This document shows, one piece after another, positions 23,282 through 34,361 of a stretch of 64,000 nt of DNA. The position numbers were made by a program, and so were the translations under genes. Position 1 is the first letter of the stretch. Every line of letters begins with the position of its first letter. Origin of the DNA: Schistocerca nitens (Eukaryota > Arthropoda > Insecta > Orthoptera > Acrididae); assembly GCF_023898315.1 (NCBI RefSeq), contig NC_064621.1, positions 542,087,383-542,151,382 on the forward strand. The letters run 5' to 3'. The notes below the pieces were generated by a model. It saw only the letters and a program-made list of their open reading frames with translations, did not search any database and was not told the origin of the DNA.

Positions 23282-23535
23282 CATCGATTATACACTGCCT
23301 AATGACCGTTTTTCGCAGTTAGGAATGGAAAGTGTAACGAACATTAGGTTCGGTGGCAAAATGTACCTTCCAAAGATGTTGTTGGTTTATTCTTTGTCAC
23401 TCGCGAGCTCGAACGCTTGTCCCATAAGCAGTTGATGAAGATGACGTGTTACAGACGCGAAATTTAACCGACAGGAAGAAGATGCTGTGATATGCAAGTG
23501 ATAAGCTTTTCAGAGCATTCACACAAGGCTGGCGC

Positions 23536-24806
23536 CGGTGGCGACACCTACAACGTGCTGACATGAGGAAAGTTTCCAACCGATTTCTCATACACAAACA
23601 GCAGTTGACCTGCGTTACCTGGTGAAATATTGTTCTGATGCCTCGTGTAAGGAGGCGAAATGCGTACCATCACGTTTCCGACTTTGATAAAGGTCGGATT
23701 GTAGCGATTGCGGTTTATCGTACCGCGACATTGTTGCTCGTGTTGGTCGAGATCAAATGACTGTTAGCAGGATATGGAATCGGTGGGTTCAGGAGGGTAA
23801 TACGGAACGCCGTGCTGGATCCCAACGGCCTCGTATCACTAGCAGTCGAGATGACAGGCATCTTATCCGCATGGCTGTAATGGATCGTGCAGCCACGTCT
23901 CGATCCCCGAGTCAACAGATGGGGATGTTTGCAAGACAACAACCATCTGCGCGAACAGTTCCACGACGTTTGCAGGAGCATGGACTATCAGCTCGGAGAC
24001 CTCGGCTGCGGTTACCCTTGACGCTCCATCACATACAAGAGCGCCTGCGATGGGGTACTCAACGACGAACCTGGGTGCACGAATGGCAAAACGTAATTTT
24101 TTCGGATGAATCCAGTTTCTGTTTACAGTATCATGATGGTCGCATCCGTGTTTGGCGACATCGCGGCGAACGCACATTGGAAGCGCGCATTCGTCATCGC
24201 CATACTGGCGTATCACCCGGCGTGATGGTATGGAGTGACATTGGTTACACGTCTCGGTCACCTCTTGTTCGCATTGACGGCACTTTGAACAGTGGACGTT
24301 ACATTTCAGATGTGTTACGACCCGTGGCTCTACCCTTCATTCGATCCCTGCGAAACCCTACATTTCAGCAGGATAATGCACGGCCGCATTTTGCAGTTCC
24401 TGTACGGGCATTTGTGCATACAGAAAATGTTCGACTGCTGCCCTGGCCAGCACATTCTCCAGATCTCTCACCAATTGAAAACGTCTGGTCAACGGTGGCC
24501 GAGCAAGTGGCTCGTCACAATATGCCAGTCACTACTCGTGATGAACTGTGGTATCATGTTGAACCTCATGGGTAGCTGTACTTGTACACGCCATCCAAGC
24601 TCTGTCTGACTCTATGCCCAGGCGTATCAAGGCCGTTATTACGGCCAGAGGTGATTTTTCTGGGTACTGATTTCTCAGGATCAATGCACCCAAATTGCGT
24701 GAAAATGTAATCACATGTCAGTTCTAGTGTGATATATTTGTCCAATGAATACCCTTTTATCATCTGCATTTCTTCTTGGTGTAGCAATTTTAATGGCCAG
24801 TAGTGT
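23536..24806 (+). mobile_element. Tc1-like element (second Tc1 family), near-complete
   Basis: The right terminal repeat is present (CACCAAGAAGAAATGCAGAT on the minus strand near 24785; the element ends GGCCAGTAGTGTA) while the left repeat seems lost; the element begins near GGCTGGCGCCGGTGGCGACA. It lies in copy 2 of the dispersed segment, between AAGTGATAAGC and AATAAGAATCG, which are adjacent in copy 1. Confidence 0.88.
23638..24666 (+). pseudogene. Tc1 transposase, two frameshifts
   Basis: The start MPRVRRRNAYHHVSDFDKGR is at 23638. A deletion of about 7 bases in the helix-turn-helix region (near 23710) shifts the frame. From 23757 the frame is open for 272 codons and holds VIFSDESSFCL with the first catalytic Asp, VMVWSDIGYTSRSPLV, FQQDNARPHF with the second Asp, and SPIENVW with the catalytic Glu. 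I count 34 residues between the last two, so DD34E. A second frameshift near 24565 breaks the C-terminus, which reads on as ALSDSMPRRIKAVITARG to a stop at 24666. It cuts and pastes its own element in functional relatives; two frameshifts make this copy defective. Confidence 0.9.
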
Positions 24807-25537
24807 ATAATAAGAATCGTAATATGTTAAGATGCCCACTAATTTTGTTTTATTTTAGTCGCAAAATTAACGAAGCGATTTCTAGAGCCAATCCATCGTC
24901 AATATTCACAATATGATTCCCCGTCATTAATCATCAGTTCCCAAGCACGGAAAGAGTCACAAAAATGCTTCACACGGTCTTGGAATCAACATGAGATCAC
25001 GCAGATATGTTTTCCGAGGCACTTTTGACAATTAATTCCGTCTTTATGCTGAGTAGCACTTCACACACTAGTTGGCGTGTTGCTACCTCGGAAACCGATC
25101 GCAGACTGCCTCGAATTAACACAACAGATATGGACGTCATCCGAGGCAATTTCTTAACATACTGTCCCGTCTTTGCAAGAAACCGATAATAGCGTGGTCG
25201 AGAGGTATCTTAGTGGCAGTTTTCCGCGTACCCTCTCAGGGGAACTTGTGACTGGTCAATCCTTTCCATCAATAAGTACTGACAGTACCTAAAATTTATG
25301 ATTATAATGTCCTGATGAGTTGTACTGAAATTACTATTCTCAGTGCAAGTAACGTCATCAGCATGGATAGAGATACACAGCATGAATCACGTAAAACTTG
25401 CGCCGCAGATGACGCGGAAATAGAAAGTGCTATCGATGTGCGGTTTTCAGAGAATGGATTGATACTCAGGAGCTCGTATTGTTAGCCAATAAATAGATTT
25501 TAATAATACTTCTTCAGTGTATTTTTTTGTGCAAACA

Positions 25538-25714
25538 CAGGCGCCTCAGTCGGGAACCGCGCGGCTGCTACGGAAGCAGGTTCGAATCCTGCCTCGGGCA
25601 TAGATGTGTGTGATGTCCTTAGGTTAGTTAGGTTTAAGTATTTCTGAGTTCTAGGGGACTGACGACCTCAGATGTTAAGTCCTATAGTGCTCAGAGCCAT
25701 TTGAACCATTTTGA
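25538..25714 (+). mobile_element. tRNA-derived SINE, family A, 5' truncated
   Basis: It begins inside the tRNA head (GGCGCCTCAGTCGGGAACCG), keeps the B box GGTTCGAATCC and the whole body to CCATTTGAACCATTTT. It is inserted in the left inverted repeat of the DDE transposon; the opposite arm shows the empty site (GTGCAAACATTTTTAAATGG on the complement). Confidence 0.88.
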
Positions 25715-26622
25715 AACTGTTTCAAATGGAACAATGCCTATTGACAATAATAAACGAAAAGCAGGGTAAATTAGAATGTCAAAGTTGTTTGTTGCAAAAT
25801 TCTAGTGCGACTCGTTTATGAGATATCCTATTTTGAAAAGTTTCCACGCCGACGCTTGTCTGTGCTGTTCAACCTATGTAGTTGTTAGGTACTATGTTGT
25901 TATGTTTGCTTACTGTATGCTTGTGCGTTCCTTGAGTGCATTGCGACTTTTTATGCAGTTAGCGTGTGAGAATCCAAGTAGTAGGTCGCGAGTAAACGAC
26001 GGGATTTACCAGCGCAGAAAAAGCCGACATGCTCGTTGTGTATGGAGAGTGTAGGAATTATCCAGTTCGCTCTTGTACGTTGTATGCGGCAAGATATCCC
26101 AATAGACGTCAACCATTTCGGCGATCATTTGTCAACCTTTTCAACCAGTTACGTTAAGGTCGTAGTGTAACACCTAGACAACGTAACAGAAGGAAACAGG
26201 CGACAACAGAAGAGGGGGAAATTAATGTTGTTGCTGCTGTTGGAGGTGATTCGCACGTTAGCTCCCACGCAATCACAGGAGGGAGCGCCATGAGTCAGGC
26301 AAGTGTCCTAAGCATACTCCATCGACATACGTTCCATCCCTATCACTTCTCTCTCCATCAAGAGCTGCATGGAAACGATTACGAGAACCGTGTTAGCTTC
26401 TGTACTTCAGCATTAAGACAGGGTGCTCCAGATGTATCAGGCATGTTGTTAGTGATGAAGCCACATTTACCAGTCCGCAGCTCGTGGTCGTGCGGTAGCG
26501 TTCTCACTTCCCGCGCCCGGGTTCCCGGGTTCGATTCCCGGCGGGGTCAGGGATTTTCTCTGCCTCGTGATGACTGGGTGTTGTGTGATGTCCTTAGGTT
26601 GGTTAGGTTTAAGTAGTTCTAA

Positions 26623-27498
26623 CAAGGGAACCTCCCCATCGCACCCCCCTCAGATTTAGTTATAAGTTGGCACAGTGGATAGGCCTTGAAAAACTGAACA
26701 CAGATCAATCGAGTAAACAGGAAGAAGTTGTGTGGAACTATGAAAAAATAAGCAAAATATACAAACTGAGTAGTCCATGCGCAAGATAGGCAACATCAAG
26801 GATCATGTAAGCATAGGTGCGCCGTGGTCTCGTGGTTAGCGTGAGCAGCTGCGGAACGAGAGGTCCTTGGTTCAAGTCTTCCCTCGAGTGATAAGTTTAC
26901 TTTCTTTATTTTCGTAAAGTTATGATCTGTCCGTTCGTTCATTGACGTCTCTGTTCACTGTAATAAGTTCAGTGTCTGTGTTTTGCGACCGCACCGCAAA
27001 ACCGTGCGATTAGTCGACGAAAGGACGTGCCTCTTCAATGGGGACCGAAAACATTTGATCGCAAGGTCATAGGTCAACCGATTCCTCCACAGGATAACAC
27101 GTCTGATATATTCTATACGACACTGGTCACGGCATGTGCGTCACATGACAGGAATATGTTGTTGACCCACCTAACTTGTACACTTGGCGAATGGGTAAAA
27201 AGATTCTTCTACCTTTCCCGATTTAGGTTTTCTTGTGGATGTGATAATCACTCCCAAAAAGTGATACCGCATCTTCTCACGCTAACCACAGGACCACGGC
27301 GCTCCTGAGCTCACCTTGTCCTTGTTTTTGCTTATGTTGCGCATGGACTACTAAGTTTGTATATTTTGCTTACTTTTTCATAGTTCCATACAACTTCTTC
27401 CTGTTTTCTCGATTGATCTGTGTTCAGTTTTTCAAGGTCTATCCACTGTGCCAACTTAGAATTAAATCTGAGGGGGGTGCGATGGGGAGGTTCCCTTG
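26623..27498. mobile_element. Foldback/MITE-like element with tRNA-like arms, TAA target
   Basis: The ends CAAGGGAACCTCCCCATCGC and its complement at 27479-27498 begin inverted arms of about 240 bp (26623-26865 and 27255-27498). The target TAA is duplicated (26620-26622 and 27499-27501), and removing element plus one TAA restores the SINE body exactly. A 3-bp TAA target points to the PIF/Harbinger superfamily, but no transposase is present. Each arm carries a tRNA-like block (see 26819). The 390-bp centre is unique to the element, with a 93-codon frame at 27027-27308 that I do not recognise. Confidence 0.9.
26819..26890 (+). promoter_or_regulatory. tRNA-like Pol III promoter in foldback arm
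   Basis: GCGCCGTGGTCTCGTGGTTA looks like a tRNA 5' half (A box TGGTCTCGTGG) and CTTGGTTCAAGTCTTCC like a T arm with B box. The opposite arm carries the first half only in inverted form (27261-27304, complement GCGCCGTGGTCCTGTGGTTA). No complete acceptor stem forms, so this is not a tRNA gene. Confidence 0.65.
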
Positions 27499-28849
27499 TA
27501 AGTTCTAGGGGACTGATGACCATAGATGTTAAGTCCCATAGTGCTGAGAGCCACATTTACCAATCATGCCCTATTGGTCTATTGACAATCCGCGTTGGCT
27601 TCGTCAGGTGGAACGTTAGCATTCATGGAGTGTAAACGTGTTATGTGGGATAGTGAACCATCAGCTCATAGGACCATTTTTCCAAAAAGGGACGCTGAAC
27701 GCGCGCAAGTATCGTAGCCGTGTAACAGACCATCTTCCATGGATGCTAGAAAGCGATCCTCTGAGACTAGGAGGAGCCTTTGTTACCAAAATCATAGTTG
27801 TCCTGCCCGTGGTAGACGAAGTACTCCAGCATGTGTTGACGTATTGTTACCAAATCGGTGGATGGGACGCAGAGGACCTGTACTTTGGTCGACCTGTTTC
27901 ACGGATTTGACGCCTGTAGATGTTTATCTGTGGGAAAAACTCAAAGATGCTGTCTACAAGGACATATCAACTATACTCGACGAAATGCAACGACGTATTA
28001 CTACATCCAGCTCGGACATATCTTCTGAAATGCTAGCACATGTGCAACATTCGTTCCATACGAGACTTCCATTGTCGGTGGTCATTTTGAACACAACCTC
28101 TGACGGTCAATTCTCTCGTTACTGATCAGATGCGCATAACTGAGGTATGCACTTGTGTCGTTCTTTAGTGTGTGATACCCCAAGTGTCGGTGAGGGAACT
28201 TTTTCAAAATACATGATCTCGTAAACGACTCCAGCTAGAGTCACCACCACCCTACGTTTAGTTAATGTCAATACGCATTGTCCCATTTAAAAATGTTTGC
28301 ACCAAAAAACACTTTCTGAGTATTATTACAATCGGTTTATAGGCTAACAATACGAGCCCCCTGACTACCAATCTATTCTGTGAGAACCTCAAGTCAATAA
28401 CACATTCCGGATTACATACGGTGCAAGTTTTAAGTGATTTACTCTGTGTATTAATATTTCAACAGTAAATATAAATAATGGAAGATTCGCTTCTCGGCGC
28501 TGAGCGTTGTTAAGTGAATCCTCACTGCCTCCCTTCCTGCTCTAGGGAGATACTGCTCTTGATCGCCTTCCCGTTCTCACGCTATGTGACCACCTGGCGC
28601 GCCGTTCGATTAGTCTGTTTTATCCTACCTACTCCCAGCATCACGTAACAAAATCTTTCTGTATTGTCCATTAAAACATAGCAACGAAACATCATAAACT
28701 GAGGCAGCTGTGTGGAATAAACAGGCTAGAGAAGCAGATACTAGCAAGTTTTGAAATATGCTGCTACATATAAAAACTGAATTTTAAACTGGTAGACCAG
28801 ATTATATATACATAATAATTTCGTTTGGCTCGGTGGCAGGAAGCACGTC

Positions 28850-29075
28850 TTTCTACTGGACGCAACTTGGACAACGTGCCCCTCCCTAACCTACCCCAGT
28901 TATCCGACGGCGGAAGGGGACCTACAGTTTAATGTGGAATCAGAACCACGTCTTGTTTCTGGCAACTCCTCCCATCGATGAGAGATGAAGGCTGGGTTAA
29001 GACGAAAACTGAAAGTTCCGTTGCCCGGCCGAAATTAGACTCAGCGACTGCTGTTTCCAGGCACGCGCTTTACCA
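28850..29075 (-). mobile_element. Probable tRNA-derived SINE (family E), decayed
   Basis: On the minus strand GTGGTAAAGCGCGTGCCTGG resembles a tRNA A box region, and the body has CCGTTGCCCGGCCG, TCTGGCAACTCCTCCCATCG and CCCCAGTTATCCGACGGCGG on the plus strand, which I associate with a tRNA-headed insect repeat. The B box is destroyed. I found no target duplication. Confidence 0.5.
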
Positions 29076-30000
29076 CTTATTTTTCTTCTTCATTTTGTTC
29101 GTTATTGTCATACGAACTCCTTCTAGCCGATCGTCGAACACTTCACTAGGTACCACGGCGAGCCACCGTGCCGGCATCACTGGACCACCACGCTCGAAGA
29201 GTGTATACTTAGTTCACCATGCTCGAGATTTATATACCTAGTTCACATGTAGGTTTCGATGAGTGAGTTAGCGAGTATCAAAATTCGTGATGCATACGGC
29301 CGTGTCTTTTGATTGCATTGACTCGGAAGCTTAAATTATGCCCCAAGGGACCGTTGATCTTAGCATAGGACATAAATTTCAACTTAACAGGATCTCAACA
29401 GTCGGACAGACAGGCAGACAACAAAGTGATCCGTTTTTACCAATTGAGGTACGAAACTCTAAAAAAATACTGGAGGGAATTGAGGAAAAAATAAATTTAT
29501 ATTGCACTTTCATTAAAGGAAGGGATTAGATAGGAGGGACAATTCCTGATGTGTCAAACAATCGTTAACGTCGTAATAAAGAGAAATGGGAGTGTACGCC
29601 AAGGCTAGAATGTGTGTGTATTTGTGTGTTTGTGTGTATTCCTAAGGGACAAAACTGCTAAGGTCATCGGTCCCCAGACTTACATACTACTTAAACTAAC
29701 TTATGCTAAGAACAACACATACACCCATGCCCGAGGGAGGACTCTAACCTCCGACGGGAGAGGCCGCGAAGCCTCGAATACAGAGGAGATTCATATAAAT
29801 GTAGGTTGCAGAGCTGAGGCGTTTTGCACAGGACAGGCTAATGTGGAGACCGGCGTCAAACCATTTTTCAGACTGAAGGTCATAACGCCATCATAAATTA
29901 TGCATGAAATTGCATGGCTGGCTATTGAAACTGAGACAGCGGGAAGGAGAGAAAACAAGTTTTAATTATACCATACAGTAGGAAGAATATATGATCAACT
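29076..30000. other. Mostly unassigned, with one SINE fragment
   Basis: Outside the SINE fragment at 29637-29770 I see no gene or named repeat. A 63-codon frame at 29338-29529 shows no domain. Confidence 0.45.
29637..29770 (-). mobile_element. SINE family C fragment
   Basis: On the minus strand it reads GGTTAGAGTCCTCCCTCGGG, then CATGGGTGTATGTGTTGTTC and AGTTAGTTTAAGTAG, ending GTCCCTTAGGAATACACAC. The head is largely missing. A TG-rich stretch at 29609-29640 lies at its 3' end. Confidence 0.75.
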
Positions 30001-30590
30001 TTACACGTGATTTGGGGCTAAACAATGTTTGAAGTTAAATACACAGATCCGCCACCTCTTCAAGCCACAGTGGCTGTATCCTGGATAAGCGTCGAGTCCA
30101 ACTTCAGCTCTTTGCCAGAGTCCATCACTCACAGCGACTGACAAGTGGAGGCATACCAGTCTCTCGTCAACCCACGACCAGATGTTATCAATGGGTCTGA
30201 CGCCTGGAGAAAGTGCTGGGCAAGGCAGCAGTGCATTACCCTCAGTATCGAGGTAGATCAAGATGTGTGGACAACATATGTTCTTCCGTTATCTTGTTGA
30301 AAGCTGTCAAGCAGAACTCGAATATAGGGCACAGCTACTGGCTTTAACACTTCAGGAATGTAGCACTCCTTCCCATACTACTGTCTATGCGAACCAGCGA
30401 CGGTGGTGTGGCGCCCCATAGCATCTGGCGAGGTGATGGGGCAATATGACGAGGTAACGTTCGTTCTCCTCAGCGCCTCCACACACTGATACATCCACAT
30501 GACGTACACAGAAACGGGATTCACCTAAAAAGACAATGTTGAACCATGGTTTACTTCCCCTGATTATGAAATTAATTTGCTTTGGCAATT
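30001..30590 (-). pseudogene. Tc1-like transposase relic (third Tc1 family)
   Basis: At 30588-30385 the minus strand reads WFNIVFLGESRFCVRHVDV (normally SDESRF, so the first Asp is Gly) and at 30261-30001 LPCPALSPGVRPIDNIWSWV (the catalytic Glu is Asp and the preceding motif is altered), followed by a normal-looking C-terminus. The second Asp block is not readable. All three catalytic positions are damaged, so it is dead. Upstream sequence to about 30815 may be its N-terminal part but is not recognisable. Confidence 0.78.
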
Positions 30591-31174
30591 TGCTGTTCGT
30601 GAGGATAAAAAACCTGCCTTACATAACTTCACAGAATTATGCCGGCAATATACATACATCACTTTAAGCCTAGAGAAAGGACCAGGCAAAAACTTATCTC
30701 TGCAATGAAATACCGAACAACGTTCTTGGGAACATAAGATGTTGTCTAACAGGGATGCGTGATTTAGTTGCAACACAGACCTACATTCTGATACTGCATT
30801 CTTTGCGTCCAGCACAAAGTCTCGAACTGGGAACCTACCTGCCCTTACTTGTGATACAGTTCTTCTTACACTGTCATGCAGTAAGTCAACCTAATGAGCC
30901 TATGGGGTCCACGCAGAAGAAAATGATTGCTGACTAACTGAATCTTGCATGAAAACAACAACACTCTGAATTGGGTCGGTATATCATTAAAAAAAGAACA
31001 TCTTAATTTGGTAAAATCAAACACATTATTGAGCTCCTATGTCCTGTAATTAAGTTAATGTACGTACATTACAACATTTATACGAAGATGACCATAGCAC
31101 TCATTAGAATTCCAGGAGCATGCGACACTGAAAGATAAAAACAGAAAGTGGCTGCTGTGGTGCTTGTGTTTACA
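30591..31174. other. Unassigned sequence
   Basis: No gene or named repeat seen. It may include the eroded N-terminal part of the Tc1 relic to its left. Confidence 0.4.
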
Positions 31175-31428
31175 TGCACTCCGTCTTCAGGCCACGAGTG
31201 GCCTACCGCCGTCCGCGGTGTCATCCTCAGGGGAGGACGCAGATGGGAGGGGCGTGTGGTCAGCACACCGCTCTCCCGGTCGTTACGATGGTTTTCTTTG
31301 ACCGGAGCCGCTGCTATTCGGTCGAGCAGCTCCTCAATTGGCATCACGAGGGTGAGTGCACCCCGAAAAATGGCAACAGCGCATGGCGGCTAGATGGTCA
31401 CCCATCCAAGCGCCGGTACGAACATGCA
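31175..31428 (-). mobile_element. 5S-rRNA-derived SINE (SINE3-like), truncated copy
   Basis: It is related to the copy at 40255-40556. GATGGTCACCCATCCAAGCG at 31394 is the complement of the conserved 5S rRNA box C region (GGATGGGTGACC). The 5S 5' half is missing, so the copy is truncated there. The rest is the family's long body (GTGTCATCCTCAG, GGTCAGCACACCGCTCTCCC, GAGTGCACCCCG). Confidence 0.8.
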
Positions 31429-32101
31429 CGGCCAGGTGAACAATACGACTATCCTATTGGGCACGATAGGCCACAGTCCTACCGCTGTGGAATTCCCACA
31501 CATGCTCCTTCTTACACGAGAAATAACACGCTTGCCACGAACAACGAACATTCAAATGAGAATTTCTGAAAGAGGAAACCGAGACGTAATCTTTCCTTAC
31601 GTACAGGATGTACACGGCTTTACACCAACCACTTTTTTACGGTTGCACTTGAAGCTAATGATATGCATACCCAAGTTTGCAGTGCGCTTTATGCCAATTT
31701 CACGTTTCTTGCATACTGCCTTCGTGGTGTTGTAGTCTTAATGGCCTGCACTATATTATTAAAATTTTCCATACTGAATACCTAATAAAGCTTTTAAATT
31801 AATTTTTACCTTTCATAATTTATGCTATTTAATTCTAAGCATTTACTGGCTACTAACATGGTATCGTTGCCCGCCTTTAACACGTTAATAGACACTCACA
31901 TACTCGGCAAGAACGTTCCTCTCTAAATTCCAGCCAATATCTGATAAAGTCCGTGTCCTGTTGAGTAGTCTATTTCACAGGACAGTTGACCTAGCAAATT
32001 AGTTACGCAAATATTTCATTATTTGTCAAAGTCAAATTTGTAGATAAGTGACCTGTTGTATTAAAGCTGTTGATACTTTTTTTAAATGTCGAGAGCTCAA
32101 A
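31429..32101. other. Unassigned sequence
   Basis: AT-rich from 31740. No gene or named repeat seen. Confidence 0.45.
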
Positions 32102-32372
32102 CATAATTTTATTTGATTACTAGTATCGGCTTATCTACAATCCATCTTCAGATCATAACAAAATACTGCCAGATAGCCGGACATAACAATTTGTGTGAGC
32201 AGTGTCGTTCGTTATGCGTCACTGTTCCGTTGGACTGTAGAACAGACGATCTTTCAAATTATTACGAAGTGTCCCGCAGTTTTACAGTTGTGCGCTAATC
32301 TATGTATTTTGTTGCGACCGGAAGTTAGCTTGTAGATAAGCCGAAACTATTATCAACCAAATTTATATTTGC
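32102..32372. repeat. Foldback element 1 with hammerhead-like arms
   Basis: The ends are imperfect inverted repeats: ATCGGCTTATCTACAA at 32125 and the complement of TTGTAGATAAGCCGAA at 32330. The left arm read on the minus strand has CUGAAGA (32151-32145), a GG..CC hairpin, then GAUACUAGUAAUC. The right arm on the plus strand has the matching hairpin, GAAA at 32343 and a UC end at 32353. See the finding on hammerhead-like arms. Confidence 0.7.
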
Positions 32373-34050
32373 GATCTTGTCTATTAAGGGTTTTTCTGGA
32401 TCCATAGCTCAAAGCGATTATTACCTTGACCTCCAGATGAAAATACGCTCTTGGCCCCTGTCCAACTCATTTGCTCTCCTCGCTAGTAAGAATGAGAGAG
32501 AAGAATCGGTAATTGAATTCTGCAAGAAGTGTCATCTAGTAATGGCGAAGGGGGAGGTGTACTTCGAAAAGACCGGGTGACAGGAAGATTTCAGCTGGAT
32601 TACATTCTGGTCTCACAGAGATTCGTAGTCAGATTGTAACGCATACCGAGAAGCATAAAGATAATCGGATCATATTTCAGTAATGATGCAGAGTAGACTG
32701 GAGTTTAAGAGAATCTGAAATCGTGGAAAACGATTCGGGTACGGAAGCGCTAAGGAATGAAGAATCGTTTTTGAAGTTTTCGAAGGCTGTAGATAGCACG
32801 ATAGTGAATGCCACAGTAGGCACTTCAATTGAAGGTAAATGGAAGTATCTAAAAAGGACTATCGCAGAAGTTGGACAAACAAACGTAGGTACAAGGAAGG
32901 TGGGTGTGAAGAAACCTTGGGTAAAAAAAAAAAAAAAACCCACTTCGACTGATCGACGAAACAAGGCAATACAAAAAACTTCAGGGAAAGACAGGAATAC
33001 ACCAGCACAAATAACTTAGGAATGAAATAAATAGGAAGCACAGGGAATCCAAAGCGAAAGGACTCCGGGAAAATTTGAAGAAATCGAAAAAGAAGTGACC
33101 ATCGGAAGAACTGGTTCAACCTGCAGAGAAGTCAAAACCATCTTCTCTGAAATTAAGGGCAACGACGTCAACATTAAGCCTGCAATGGACATTCCACTGC
33201 TAAACGCAGAGAAGGGAGCTGACAGGTGGGAAGTGTGCATGTAAGGCCTCTACGAAGCGGAGGAACTGTCTGACGATGTGGTAGAAGCAAAAACAAGGAT
33301 GGCTGTCGAAGAGATGCAGGACCCAGTGTTAGATTCAGAGGTTAACAGAAGTTTGAAAAACTTGCGATCAAATAAGGCAGAAGGGATATTTGCAAAAACA
33401 GACATAATGTCTGATGGGATACCGAAATCACTGGTTATACAATGTTACTTATAATCCGTCTTGATTGCAAAAACGTTTATTCACATGACCGGTTTCGGTT
33501 CCTCAAGAGCCATCTTTAGATATAAAACGATAATGATGCTAATTTACTATTTCACAAATGCGAACCTTTTTCATCCTATCCGATCAACATCAAATGTACC
33601 AGAACGTACCTGCAGTTTCGGTTACAGCAGTAACTCGTCCACACACGGCAACCTTCACATGCTGCGTCACATAAAACTGGTTGGCAGAATGCATGTCATT
33701 TATATTAATTATAAAACTATTTCCGACAAGTGGCGTTTGGTACATTTGTTACATTACATATGCACATACTGTATTAAGTAGATTTTTCTAATTTACTTTT
33801 ATCTCTGAAATAATTAAAATCTGTAGTTGTCAAAGCTAAAATCTGTACTTGTGAAAATTAAAATACACAATAAAATTATCATTTTTATACGATCCAAACT
33901 AAAGGGCGATTTCTATATGCATGGCGCTGGTGTAGACTTGTTTTCCTCTACGGTCTGCTTCCGCGGTTCCCGCTATTTCGGTGTTGTGCTGCGAGCCGTT
34001 CAGTCGTCTGATGTCCATCATCTTGGGTAAGAAGGCCGTGCAGAAGGCCA

Positions 34051-34071
34051 CCCCCCCCCCCCCCCCCCCCC
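34051..34071. repeat. Poly(C) tract, 21 C
   Basis: An uninterrupted run of 21 C inside the Penelope-like element. Length in the assembly may be unreliable. Confidence 0.85.
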
Positions 34072-34361
34072 GTCAACGACCTTAGGCGCTTTACGCATCT
34101 ACCAGCATTTTCACCATGCACCATCGCTCATCCTTCGGCTTGGACTTCTATACGCAACAGTGATCATTTCAGTAAGTCGTCATAAATATTAAAATAGGCG
34201 TTATGATTGAACTCGCTTTGCTCGTTAAGGATCTGGATCTTTCTTTTTGTGGGTGTATATTTCGAATTCTTCCAAAATGTTAAGAAATCGGTTCTTATGA
34301 GCTCTATGTAGGATGTCTAAATTTTGTTCAGTGTTAGTGACTGAGTGCTTTAAGGCAGCCA

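Larger units (their letters stand above)
26473..27548 (+). mobile_element. tRNA-derived SINE, family B head, split by a foldback
   Basis: The head GTCCGCAGCTCGTGGTCGTG and B box GGTTCGATTCC are at 26473-26550, and the body is cut at AGTTCTAA by the element 26623-27498 and resumes at AGTTCTAGGGGACTG. A perfect 14-bp target duplication, AGCCACATTTACCA, is at 26459-26472 and 27549-27562. Confidence 0.93.
25995..28125 (+). pseudogene. Tc1/mariner-superfamily transposase, split and frameshifted
   Basis: The N-terminal helix-turn-helix region reads EKADMLVVYGECRNYPVRSC and RYPNRRQPFRRSFVNLFNQL from about 26020. Then come VLSILHRHTFHPYHFSLHQEL and SDEATFT near 26449, with the first catalytic Asp kept. 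The SINE at 26473 landed in exactly this codon run. After it the frame resumes as NHALLVYW, then IVNHQLIGPFF and GTLNARKYR in another frame, QNHSCPAR (second Asp replaced by His), NRWMGRRGPV and LTPVDVYLWEKLKDAVY with the third Asp. The C-terminus ends near 28125. Relatives with this pattern space the last two Asp by 41 residues. Confidence 0.85.
25376..28445 (+). mobile_element. DDE transposon with ~350-bp TIRs
   Basis: The left arm (25376-25867, less a SINE) and the right arm (about 28170-28445) are inverted copies. For example CTCGTATTGTTAGCC is at 25481, and its complement GGCTAACAATACGAG is at 28342. AATGGAACAATGCCTATTGA at 25734 pairs with the complement of TCAATACGCATTGTCCCATT at 28268. 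Between them a DD-D type transposase is split by a SINE that itself holds a foldback. The element interrupts the dispersed segment copy 2. A short target duplication could not be fixed, because the ends are diverged. Confidence 0.88.
23310..28735. repeat. Unidentified dispersed segment, copy 2, split
   Basis: The second copy of the segment at 14300-15975. Its own sequence is at about 23310-23535, 24807-25375 and 28446-28735. The gaps are a Tc1 element (23536-24806) and a DDE transposon (25376-28445). Joining the flanks restores collinearity with copy 1, for example ATCAGCATGGATAGAGATAC before the second gap and TTTCAACAGTAAATATAAAT after it. Confidence 0.85.
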
